Both the position numbers and the translations under genes were made by a program. From Bryobacteraceae bacterium (GTDB taxonomy: Bacteria > Acidobacteriota > Terriglobia > Bryobacterales > Bryobacteraceae), in assembly GCA_029975915.1 (NCBI GenBank), contig JARKOC010000396.1, positions 1 through 8,312 on the forward strand: a stretch of 8,312 bases of DNA, written 5' to 3'. This document shows, piece after piece, positions 1-6,648 of the stretch. The number at the start of each line of letters is the position of its first letter. Position 1 is the first letter of the stretch. The notes under the pieces were generated by a model. It did no database searches. It was not told the DNA's origin and was given only the letters and a program-made list of their open reading frames with translations.

Positions 1-35
1 GTAACCCTTTTTTCACTCCACCCGTAAGCTCTTCT

Positions 36-398
36 CTACCGAATCCTTTCCCACTCCGTGTCGTAGGTTTCCAAGATGCCTGGAACGGATGCAATCAAAA
101 TTCGTGCAGCTCCCGAATCTCCAACCTGCGGAGGGTATCTCGACACCGTGAGGTAACCCACCATCCGCACATTCCAGGCGATGCCCTGGAAGAGGGTAAT
201 GCTGGCTTCAGAGATAGTTTGCCCATACAGGGTTTCAGTTGGATAGTATCTCCATTCTCCCCTGCCATTGCTCCCTATGCGGATCGTCCAATCAGCTGTG
301 GATGTCTGCCATGTATCGGTGAACCATCCGGTTTCCAACACGATCACGGCCCTCTGGGCAGGATCGTTTCCTCTTCTCACCCGAAGTACGCATCGCAT
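36..398 (-). CDS. Hypothetical protein, 120 aa, unrecognised
   Basis: This is an open frame of 120 codons ending in TAG. I do not recognise a family. The protein reads like a real soluble domain: tryptophans are spread through it (GWFTDTW, DWTIRI, GEWRYY, IAWNV, DTEWERI), hydrophobic residues alternate as in beta strands, and codon choice looks normal rather than like a shadow frame. There is no signal peptide or membrane segment. The chosen ATG (398-396) has only a weak G-rich ribosome binding site (complement of 405-410). It is in the same frame as the 37-codon frame at 441-554, separated from it by TGA and TAA, so the pair could be two co-transcribed small genes or pieces of one decayed gene. 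There is no competing gene on the + strand here. Function unknown; reality of the gene is moderately likely. Confidence 0.45.
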   Translation of the reverse strand: MRCVLRVRRGNDPAQRAVIVLETGWFTDTWQTSTADWTIRIGSNGRGEWRYYPTETLYGQTISEASITLFQGIAWNVRMVGYLTVSRYPPQVGDSGAARILIASVPGILETYDTEWERIR

Positions 399-440
399 GA
401 TTTTGCCCCCATCTCGTGAAGGTTATGACCATTCCTTTCT

Positions 441-554
441 TCATAGTATATCATTGCGAACCAGCAGCTTTAAACATCGCTGTTTATTGCACTCCTTGTC
501 GCAGCAAGTCTTAAGTATTTCAGCACCATTGGATCGATAAGCGGTTAAATCCAT
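441..554 (-). CDS. Small cysteine-containing peptide, 37 aa
   Basis: On the minus strand an ATG at 554-552 is preceded, four bases away, by AAAGGAGG, the best Shine-Dalgarno match in this part of the window. It opens a 37-codon frame ending in TGA. The peptide starts MDLTAYRSNG and has a cysteine cluster of the form CCxxxCxxxxC at residues 17-26, flanked by lysines and arginines, then a short hydrophobic tail ending NDIL. I recognise no family. The cysteine spacing could bind a metal or form disulfides, but that is inference. It lies 42 bases upstream of, and in frame with, the 120-codon frame at 36-398, so it may be the first gene of a small minus-strand unit or the intact start of a decayed longer gene. 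Confidence 0.4.
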   Translation of the reverse strand: MDLTAYRSNGAEILKTCCDKECNKQRCLKLLVRNDIL

Positions 555-558
555 GCGT

Positions 559-566
559 CCTCCTTT
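559..566 (-). promoter_or_regulatory. Strong ribosome binding site for the 37-aa peptide
   Basis: The minus strand reads AAAGGAGG followed by ACGC and ATG. This near-perfect anti-16S match at four-base spacing is the main reason to treat the short frame at 441-554 as translated. Confidence 0.5.
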
Positions 567-756
567 CGGCGGAATTCCTTTGGAGAGAAGACCCCATGAT
601 GCAAAAAAGGGGTGCCGAATTGATTCCCCCCTCGATTATCTGTGGCTCTTTACCGCTCGTCAGTCTATCGTGTCCATTGTTCTTTCCGCACCTTTATGGT
701 ACTCCTGTGTGGCGTACCGTGGATTGGGATTCTTTGTATGAAAGGATGGCGTGCCG
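567..756. other. Intergenic leader, no gene recognised
   Basis: Between the minus-strand peptide and the + strand secreted protein I see no supported gene. Short + strand frames here lack ribosome binding sites and protein-like composition. A weak inverted repeat, ACCCC (591-595) with GGGGT (609-613), surrounds an A-rich loop. The stretch must hold promoters for the divergent units on both sides, but I could not pick a convincing -35/-10 pair on either strand. Confidence 0.4.
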
Positions 757-1368
757 ATGAAATATTTTCTCTTTCTTTTGCCAGTGTTCTTTTTGTCTGC
801 ACCTTCAATCAGTCAGGCCGGGCCAGTGTATGACAGCGCGGACCTTGTCGGAGTGGGGTATCTCGCCAAGTCGGACGGAACGAAGGTTTATCAGCGTTCC
901 GAGGGTGATGCGGTTGTCGCTGCGGTGCCGAAAGACTTCCCGCTGGTTGCCTTTGAAAGCAAGAATGAATGGCTCGGCATCAGTGCTTCCGAGTCGATTG
1001 AGGGCGGCAGGGCTCATGTCCGGTACTGGAAAAACGGTCAGAACTCGAAGGCCGGAGAGAACACCGCATGGGTCGACCTGAAGGATGTGGAGCGGTTCCG
1101 GTTTGATTGCTGCGGGGATAACGGCCATTGTTCGGGAATTACCAATCCCCTCTTCAAGACCGGCGGCTATACCGATTGTTTTACTCAAGCCATGACAGCC
1201 AGTATCCAGAAAAGGACACCCCCTGTCGCACCCGCGGCAGCGCCCGCGCCCGTGAACGGGGCCGCTGAACTGGAGAAGTTGAAGCTACAGGTGGAACTGG
1301 AGCGGATACGGTTGGAGATCGAAAAGCTGAAGCTCGAACAGGAGCGGCTGAAGTCCGGTGTGAAATAG
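757..1368 (+). CDS. Secreted SH3-like protein with C-terminal coiled coil
   Basis: This is a predicted exported protein of 203 aa. Residues 1-21 form a classical signal peptide (MKYFLFLLPVFF, cleavage after SQA). Residues about 35-115 look like a bacterial SH3-type beta barrel (KVYQR, PLVAFESKNEWLGI, AWVDLKDV), a fold often used to bind cell wall or proteins. Four cysteines follow at 118, 119, 125 and 141 (FDCCGDNGHC), which may form disulfides in the periplasm. A Pro/Ala-rich linker (155-167) leads to a charged heptad-like helix (169-200) rich in E, K and L, likely a coiled coil for oligomerisation. ATG 757 is preferred because AGGA (743-746) lies ten bases upstream. A GTG at 751 would add two residues but sits too close to that site. 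A strong terminator follows, so this is probably a single-gene unit. Exact function unknown. Confidence 0.85.
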   Translation: MKYFLFLLPVFFLSAPSISQAGPVYDSADLVGVGYLAKSDGTKVYQRSEGDAVVAAVPKDFPLVAFESKNEWLGISASESIEGGRAHVRYWKNGQNSKAGENTAWVDLKDVERFRFDCCGDNGHCSGITNPLFKTGGYTDCFTQAMTASIQKRTPPVAPAAAPAPVNGAAELEKLKLQVELERIRLEIEKLKLEQERLKSGVK

Positions 1369-1400
1369 AAAGGCATGAGAAGGAACCGACGGTTCAGGTT

Positions 1401-1441
1401 GCCCCATGGCTATGGACATGCTCCACCCATGGGGCTTTTTT
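1401..1441 (+). terminator. Intrinsic terminator after the secreted protein
   Basis: GCCCCATGG (1401-1409) pairs perfectly with CCATGGGGC (1427-1435), giving a 9-bp stem with a 17-base loop, followed directly by six T (1436-1441). It lies 33 bases after the stop codon at 1368 and isolates that gene from the ABC operon. Confidence 0.9.
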
Positions 1442-1477
1442 GTGTCGTGTTATCTGATGAAAAAAAGGGAAAAACCG

Positions 1478-1506
1478 TTGAACTGAGCGGTTGTTTCCTG
1501 TAAGAA
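1478..1506 (+). promoter_or_regulatory. Tentative sigma-70-type promoter for the ABC operon
   Basis: TTGAAC (1478-1483) and TAAGAA (1501-1506) are separated by 17 bases, in the gap between the upstream terminator and the first operon gene at 1571. The -10 element matches the consensus poorly (3 of 6), so this is only a candidate. I see no T-box, riboswitch or clear operator in this leader. Confidence 0.25.
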
Positions 1507-1570
1507 GTGCCCATTTGGAAGCTATACCAGGAGATATCAGTTCGAATATACCTCACATGGCTGGGAAATC

Positions 1571-3592
1571 ATGGAAATTAATGGCTCGAACTCTTCCGAC
1601 GACCGACATGCCGTACTCGCCGGCTTGATTGATGGCGTCCGACGGCTCCTCCCCGGCATTCTTCTGATCATTGCAGCCTCCGCGCTGTTGCTGATTACGG
1701 ACCGTATGCACCGAGCCAGTGCCATAGACGACCTGCCCCAAATCGCCATCTTCCAGTTTGCCTCCCGGCCGGTGCTGGACGAGTGCGTTGCCGGCGCCCT
1801 GCAAGGACTGGCCGAACAGGGGGTGGAGCCCGGACGTGACGTGCAGGTCCGGACATTCAATGCGGAGAACGACCTTGCCACGGCCAATGCCATGGCGCGG
1901 ACGATACTCGAGGGCGGAAACCGTCTGGTGATCACCTTCAGCACGCCGCTGCTGCAGGTGATGGCCAATGTGAACAAAGATGGGAAGATACGGCACGTCT
2001 TCGGCGCGGTAACCGACCCGTTCGCTGCAGGCGTGGGGATAACCCGCGGCGGGCATCCGCCGCATCTGGCCGGCATCGGCACCTTCCAACCGGTGCGGGA
2101 GACCTTCCGGCTGGCAAAGAGATTGCTGCCGGGACTGCGGAGTGTGGGCGTGGTCTGGAATCCGGGCGATGCGGCGTCCGAGGCCTGCATGCTCCTTGTA
2201 CGGGATGAATGCGCACGTCTCGGAATCATACTGCTGGAGGCGCAGGTGGAAAACTCGGCCGGCGTGGCCGAGGCTGCCGCGTCCCTGACCGGGAAGGGAG
2301 TCCAGGCGCTCTGGATCGGTGGCGACAACACCGTGGAGCTGGCCATGGATTCGCTGGTAAAGGCGGGCCGCCAGGCCGGAATACCGGTCCTGACCAACGC
2401 GCCGTCACACCTCAAGGTCGGTGTGTTCCTTTCCCTGGGGGCGGATTACGTGGAAGTGGGACGCCGGACCGGCATCCTGGCGGCAAGGGTCCTGAAAGGT
2501 CTCGACCCGGCAACCGTACCGGTGAACAATGTCGTCCCGCAGCAGCTCGCCCTGAATCTCGCGGCCCTGAAGGGGGTGCGGGAGAAATGGCGCGTGGACG
2601 AGGACATCCGGGCCAGGGCCGCCATCCTCATCGACGAATCGGGACGCACCGTGCGGAGCGTATCTTCCGCCTCCAGGGAGCAGGCGCCGCTATCGCGGAT
2701 CTGGAATGTCCAGCTCATCGATTACGCCGACGCCATCACCACCGAAGAGACCCATGAGGGTCTGTTCGCCGAGATGCAGGCCCTGGGGCTGCGGGAGGGG
2801 CGCGACTACACTCTGAAGCGCCGCGCGGCGCACGGGGACATTGCTGTGTTGAACGGGATCGTGGACGCGGCCGTGACCGACAGGCCGGATCTGATCATCA
2901 CCACCTCCACGACGACCCTGCAGACCGCCGTCGGTAAGATTCAAAAGATTCCGATCATCTTTACCATCGTGGCTAACGGTGTGCTGGCCGGGGCCGGCAG
3001 GAGCGTCGACGATCACCTGCCCAACGTTACCGGCGTCACCACCATGAGCGATTTCGTCGGGATGATCTCCCTGGTGCGTGAGTGCCTGCCCGGCGTCAAG
3101 CGGATCGGCACCCTCTATACTCCATCCGAGGTCAACTCCGTGCTCTACCGTGATGCGCTGGTGAAGGCCGCTTCAGCAAAAGGACTGCGCGTGGAGTCGG
3201 TGGCGGTCTCCTCCACGACGGAGGTGGCGGATGCCTCCCTTGCCCTGGCCGGCAAGGGGGTTCAGGCCATTACACAGATCTCCGACAACGCAACCGGCAG
3301 CGCCATGGGGACCATCGCAACCTCGGCCGACAGGGCAGGGGTGCCGCTGTTCGCCTTCGTCTCCAGGGCGGTTGATGACGGAGCCGCCCTCGCCCTGGCC
3401 CGTGATTACCGGGAGGGAGGGAGGCTGGCGGCCCGTCTGACCCTGCGGGTGATGCGGGGAGAAGACCCGGCCCGTATCCCCTTCACGCCGCTGGGGCGAA
3501 ACAACCTGGTAGTGTCGAGAAAAAATGCCGCAAAGTACGGCCTGCGGATTCCCCGGAGCGTGCTGGAACGCGCCGACAAGGTGGTGGACTGA
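1571..3592 (+). CDS. Tandem-duplicated ABC importer substrate-binding protein, membrane-anchored
   Basis: This 673-aa protein holds two copies of the ABC_sub_bind domain (PF04392/COG2984), about twice the usual length. Residues 26-44 are a single hydrophobic helix with no lipobox cysteine, so it is probably anchored in the inner membrane with both domains in the periplasm. Domain 1 spans about 56-340 and domain 2 about 378-668. Landmarks recur exactly 320 residues apart: LPG 186/506, GKGVQA 241/561, GDN 251 versus SDN 571, ADY 291 versus RDY 611, DPATVP 312 versus DPARIP 632. The copies otherwise differ considerably, so the duplication is old and the two sites may bind different ligands. The start at 1571 has a weak site (GGGAA); a stronger AGGAG at 1529-1533 has no start codon near it. 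Its stop shares one base with the next ATG. Relatives include TrpX-type proteins, but the substrate is not deducible. Confidence 0.92.
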   Translation: MEINGSNSSDDRHAVLAGLIDGVRRLLPGILLIIAASALLLITDRMHRASAIDDLPQIAIFQFASRPVLDECVAGALQGLAEQGVEPGRDVQVRTFNAENDLATANAMARTILEGGNRLVITFSTPLLQVMANVNKDGKIRHVFGAVTDPFAAGVGITRGGHPPHLAGIGTFQPVRETFRLAKRLLPGLRSVGVVWNPGDAASEACMLLVRDECARLGIILLEAQVENSAGVAEAAASLTGKGVQALWIGGDNTVELAMDSLVKAGRQAGIPVLTNAPSHLKVGVFLSLGADYVEVGRRTGILAARVLKGLDPATVPVNNVVPQQLALNLAALKGVREKWRVDEDIRARAAILIDESGRTVRSVSSASREQAPLSRIWNVQLIDYADAITTEETHEGLFAEMQALGLREGRDYTLKRRAAHGDIAVLNGIVDAAVTDRPDLIITTSTTTLQTAVGKIQKIPIIFTIVANGVLAGAGRSVDDHLPNVTGVTTMSDFVGMISLVRECLPGVKRIGTLYTPSEVNSVLYRDALVKAASAKGLRVESVAVSSTTEVADASLALAGKGVQAITQISDNATGSAMGTIATSADRAGVPLFAFVSRAVDDGAALALARDYREGGRLAARLTLRVMRGEDPARIPFTPLGRNNLVVSRKNAAKYGLRIPRSVLERADKVVD

Positions 3593-4839
3593 TGGAAATC
3601 GTTCGAACGAAACACGGACAGTGGCTTGAAGTGGGCATTGTCGGACGTCTGAACGCCCAGTGGGCGGACAGTCTCGATAGGGAATTGGCGGACGCGGTTC
3701 GGGACGGAAGCCGGCGGATCTACCTGGAGATGTCCGGGATCACCTTTCTCAGCTCCGCCGGAATCCGTATCCTGCTCAAGTACCGCAAGGAACTGGCGTC
3801 GCTCCAGGGCACCCTGCTGATACTGTCGCCGTCGGAACCTGTCGCCAACGTGCTGACGCTCTCCGGCCTTCTCGACCTGTTTGCGGCCGAAAGACCGGAG
3901 GATGAGCGTCCAGGGCAGGAAGCAGCAACATCCGGCGGCGCCGGGGACAGGGAGGTAGTGCTGGAAGGCGGCGGCATAACTGTCTTTTCCCCCTTTCCCG
4001 ACGCGGTCATGTGGCTGCGCACGGTGGGCGACCCCCGGCGTCTGCAAGAGGGGGCGTTCCTGGAATCTTTCCGCGTGCGCCTGCCGAGTGACGCCGTTGC
4101 CGTAGGTATCGGCGGGTTCGGCGACGATTTCACGGACTGCTGCGAACAGTTCGGCGAGTTCATGTCCCTCGGGGGGAGCTCCATCACCCTTCCTTCGGAC
4201 AGCGGCCAGACCCCCGACTTCCTGACGCAGGCGGGCGATTTCGTCCCCAGCGTGCAGGCGCTGTATGCGGTTATCTGCCAGGGGATTTTCGCCCGATTCT
4301 TCACGTTCTGCGCCGACTCTGTCGACGATCCGATCCCGTTTTCCCGCCTGGCGGCTACCGCATTGTCGATCTGTACCGCTGACTGTGTCGCCTTGGCCAT
4401 GATAGCCGAGACCGACGGCCTGGTGGGGGCGTCCCTGCTCCGTTCGCCTGCCCTGTCGGACGACGCGCCTCTGTTCGCCTTCCCCGGCGTGCGGGACCGT
4501 CTGGCCCTGACCAGCGAGCCCCAATGGCCCGGTTCACTCGCCCTGGTGTGCGGTATCGCGCTGCACGGAGAAGAGCCGCGCCTGGACCCCTTTGTCAGGC
4601 CCCTGGGGGACGGGGCGCTTTCCGGGCATTTCCATGCCGCGACGCTTTCCTATCGTGCACTGCCCGAAGGCGTGCTTGAGCTTGCGCCCACGGTTGCCGG
4701 TCTGATGCAGTCCCAGAACCTGCTCGGCATGGCGCACCTGCTGAACGACACACGGCCCATTGCAGGGGTCGGCGAGAGCCGTTTCCTGCGGGGCGCCGTC
4801 TGGTGCAGCCCGGCGAAAATGGGGGAGGTGACGCCATGA
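3592..4839 (+). CDS. STAS-domain protein with large uncharacterised C-terminal region
   Basis: This 415-aa protein is encoded between the binding protein and permease of an ABC importer. Residues 1-105 are a STAS domain (PF01740, the SpoIIAA/RsbV anti-sigma antagonist fold). The diagnostic segment is IYLEMSGITFLSSAGIRILL (43-62). Aligned with SpoIIAA, Ser55 falls at the phosphorylated serine and Ser54 replaces the usual Asp, so a Ser-phosphorylation switch is plausible but unproven. After an acidic, Gly-rich linker (100-125), about 290 residues follow that I cannot assign. They include GIGGFGDDFTDCCEQFGEFM (172-191) and alternating Ala/Leu-rich helices, with no signal peptide, so the protein should be cytoplasmic. 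Its ATG overlaps the previous stop (TGATG) and its own stop overlaps the next ATG (ATGA), implying translational coupling and fixed stoichiometry with the transporter. No partner kinase or PP2C phosphatase lies in the window. Confidence 0.88.
   Translation: MEIVRTKHGQWLEVGIVGRLNAQWADSLDRELADAVRDGSRRIYLEMSGITFLSSAGIRILLKYRKELASLQGTLLILSPSEPVANVLTLSGLLDLFAAERPEDERPGQEAATSGGAGDREVVLEGGGITVFSPFPDAVMWLRTVGDPRRLQEGAFLESFRVRLPSDAVAVGIGGFGDDFTDCCEQFGEFMSLGGSSITLPSDSGQTPDFLTQAGDFVPSVQALYAVICQGIFARFFTFCADSVDDPIPFSRLAATALSICTADCVALAMIAETDGLVGASLLRSPALSDDAPLFAFPGVRDRLALTSEPQWPGSLALVCGIALHGEEPRLDPFVRPLGDGALSGHFHAATLSYRALPEGVLELAPTVAGLMQSQNLLGMAHLLNDTRPIAGVGESRFLRGAVWCSPAKMGEVTP
4824..4829 (+). promoter_or_regulatory. 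Ribosome binding site deciding the permease start
   Basis: GGAGGT lies six bases before ATG 4836, inside the end of the STAS gene. It favours 4836 over an in-frame ATG at 4803, which would add 11 hydrophilic residues (MQPGENGGGDA) in front of the first membrane helix. Confidence 0.8.
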
Positions 4840-5774
4840 GCCTGCTGCTCGGTTCCCTGACCATCGGGTTGATCCTGGCGCTCTTGGCGCTGGGAGTCTA
4901 TATCGCATTCCGCATCTTCGATTTTCCGGATATGACCGCCGACGGCTCCATCACCCTTGGCGGTGCGGTGGCGGCCGTGCTGCTGGTGGACGGGGTTTCC
5001 CCCGCTATTGCAACCCTGGCGGCGGCCCTTGCCGGGGTAATGGCCGGCTTGGTGACCGGGTTCCTGCATACCCGCTGCCGGATCCACCCCATCCTGTCCG
5101 GCATTCTCACCATGACCGCCCTCTACTCGGTCAATCTGCGGGTGATGGGAAAGAGCAATATTTCCCTGCTGTCGGTCAACACCCTGGCCCTATCTGCCGA
5201 GCGGCTGGGCGCACCGTTCTTCGGAACGGGGAAGAGCATCCTGCTCTGGGGGTGGGAGGTGGCGCCGCGGGACCTGTCGATCCTGCTTGCGGCCTCCCTG
5301 CTGGTCCTGATGATCATGCTGCTGGTCTATCTTTTCTTCAGGACCGACCTGGGCACAGCCATGCGGGCCACCGGAGACAACCCGCAGATGGTGCGGGCGC
5401 AGGGGACCGAAACCGGACTCATGATCACCCTGGGGCTGGCCCTGGCCAACGGCCTGATCGCCCTGTCCGGCGCATTGCTGACCCAGTACCAGGGGTTTGC
5501 CGATGTGCAGATGGGGATCGGCATGCTGGTATGGGGCTTGGCCAGCGTCATCATCGGCGAGTCGCTGGTGCGTGGCGGCGGGCTCGGCCTGACGGTCTGC
5601 GGCGCGCTGATCGGATCCCTGCTGTTCCGCCTGCTGGTGGCCATCGCCCTGCGCTTCGGGCTCAACCCCAACGATCTGAAGCTTATCACCGCCCTGTGCG
5701 TATTCGCGTCCCTGGTGCTGCCGACGTGGCTGGCACGCCTGGCGGCCCGCCGGAGGGGAGGCAGCCATGCTTGA
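4836..5774 (+). CDS. ABC importer permease (COG4120 type)
   Basis: This is a 312-aa integral membrane permease of the BPD_transp_2/LivH-like superfamily (PF02653), COG4120 branch, expected to work as a homodimer in the inner membrane. About nine hydrophobic segments are visible: near 4-24, 38-53, 56-77, 83-100, 146-168, 195-216, 229-246, 250-272 and 283-299. Family hallmarks are FRIFDFPDMTADGSITLGGA (25-44) and the cytoplasmic coupling loop FFRTDLGTAMRATGDNPQMV (167-186), which should contact the ATPase. The C-terminus is basic (ARRRGG), consistent with a cytoplasmic end. Its ATG overlaps the STAS stop codon (ATGA), and its last eight bases overlap the ATPase gene. Length is normal for the family and no key segment is missing. 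This is the only permease gene of the system. Confidence 0.93.
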   Translation: MSLLLGSLTIGLILALLALGVYIAFRIFDFPDMTADGSITLGGAVAAVLLVDGVSPAIATLAAALAGVMAGLVTGFLHTRCRIHPILSGILTMTALYSVNLRVMGKSNISLLSVNTLALSAERLGAPFFGTGKSILLWGWEVAPRDLSILLAASLLVLMIMLLVYLFFRTDLGTAMRATGDNPQMVRAQGTETGLMITLGLALANGLIALSGALLTQYQGFADVQMGIGMLVWGLASVIIGESLVRGGGLGLTVCGALIGSLLFRLLVAIALRFGLNPNDLKLITALCVFASLVLPTWLARLAARRRGGSHA

Positions 5775-6579
5775 GATACGCGACTACCGCAAGACCTTCC
5801 GCCCCGGCACCCCCAACGAGGTGCGGGCCTTGCGCGGGGTCAGCCTCCACATCCATGACGGGACGTTCGTGGTGGTCATCGGCACCAACGGCTCGGGCAA
5901 ATCCACCCTGCTGAACGCCGTGGCCGGCGCCTTTCTCCCGGACGAGGGGAGCGTGACCCTGGGGGGCCGGGACATCAGCGCCTGGCCCGAACATCGGCGG
6001 GCCAGGCTCATCGGCCGGGTGTTCCAGAATCCCTTCAGCGGCACGGCCCCGGGCATGACCATTGCCGAAAACCTGGCCATGGCAGCGCGGCGGGGCCGTT
6101 TCCCCGGCATGGGGTGGGCCCTGCGCCGCGGCCTGCTGGATGAATGCAGGGACCGCGTGCGGGTCCTCAAGATGGGCCTGGAAGACCGGCTCCATACCCC
6201 CATCGGCGGACTCTCCGGAGGCCAGCGCCAGGCCCTGACCCTGCTCATGGCAACCTGGAGGCGACCGTCGCTGCTGCTCCTGGACGAGCATACCGCCGCC
6301 CTCGACCCGCGCAGCGCCGAACGGATCATCACCCTCACCAGCGAGATCGTCGCCGCGAGCCGTTTGACCACCCTGATGGTGACCCACTCCATGCACCAGG
6401 CCGCCAACCTGGGCGACCGCCTGCTCATGATGCACAGGGGGGAGGTCGTCCGGGACCTGGAAGGGGAGGCCAAGAAGCGGTTGCGTCCCGACGACCTGCT
6501 GGCCCACTTCGACCAGGTGCGCCGCAGGGAAATGCTGGACGAGAGCGCCGCAGAGATGCTCCGGCAGCGGTATATATGA
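5767..6579 (+). CDS. ABC importer ATP-binding protein (COG1101 type)
   Basis: This 270-aa cytoplasmic ATPase energises the permease encoded just upstream. All nucleotide-binding motifs are intact: Walker A GTNGSGKST (39-47), Q-loop Gln87 (VFQNPF), signature LSGGQRQ (149-155), Walker B LLLLDEH with catalytic Glu174, D-loop ALDP (178-181) and switch His207 (VTHSMHQAANLGDR). The HTAALDP form after Walker B is characteristic of the COG1101 branch that pairs with COG4120 permeases. The ATG at 5767 lies inside the end of the permease gene, after a purine-rich GGGAGG (5756-5761) at five-base spacing. No U-tract terminator follows, only a GC-rich hairpin before the next gene. Together with the SBP and permease it completes an importer with one type each of binding, membrane and ATPase subunit. 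Confidence 0.95.
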   Translation: MLEIRDYRKTFRPGTPNEVRALRGVSLHIHDGTFVVVIGTNGSGKSTLLNAVAGAFLPDEGSVTLGGRDISAWPEHRRARLIGRVFQNPFSGTAPGMTIAENLAMAARRGRFPGMGWALRRGLLDECRDRVRVLKMGLEDRLHTPIGGLSGGQRQALTLLMATWRRPSLLLLDEHTAALDPRSAERIITLTSEIVAASRLTTLMVTHSMHQAANLGDRLLMMHRGEVVRDLEGEAKKRLRPDDLLAHFDQVRRREMLDESAAEMLRQRYI

Positions 6580-6585
6580 GACTGT

Positions 6586-6619
6586 CCGCCGGTGCCGTCA
6601 CACCCTGCCGGCAGGGCGG
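6586..6619 (+). other. GC-rich hairpin between the ATPase and yqaA genes
   Basis: CCGCC (6586-6590) plus TGCCG (6593-6597) can pair with CGGCA (6609-6613) plus GGCGG (6615-6619), a ten-pair stem with a small internal bulge and an 11-base loop. An alternative fold uses the perfect palindrome CCCTGCCGGCAGGG (6603-6616). No T run follows, so this is not a standard intrinsic terminator. It could attenuate read-through or protect the operon mRNA end. Confidence 0.4.
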
Positions 6620-6648
6620 GTCCGGTTCCTTGTGAGGCGCTTTCGATT

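Noticed and set aside
600..616. Minus-strand GGCAC...TTGCA resembling a sigma-54 promoter
   Set aside because: The GG and GC elements are 12 bases apart instead of the required 10, so it should not be recognised.
1442..1570. T-box or tryptophan riboswitch before the TrpX-like gene
   Set aside because: Related importers in Firmicutes can be T-box regulated, but I find no T-box consensus or antiterminator structure in this short leader.
1537..2415. 292-codon minus-strand frame over the start of the SBP
   Set aside because: Low-complexity Ser/Arg/Ala/Pro composition and complete overlap with a well-supported gene mark it as a shadow.
3406..4524. 372-codon open frame on the minus strand
   Set aside because: It lies antisense to the end of the SBP and the STAS gene, is rich in Arg, Gly and Gln as expected of shadow frames in GC-rich DNA, and shows no domain.
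6603..6616. Perfect palindrome CCCTGCCGGCAGGG as an operator or terminator
   Set aside because: No T run follows, and such GC palindromes are expected by chance at this composition; it is kept only as part of the hairpin feature.
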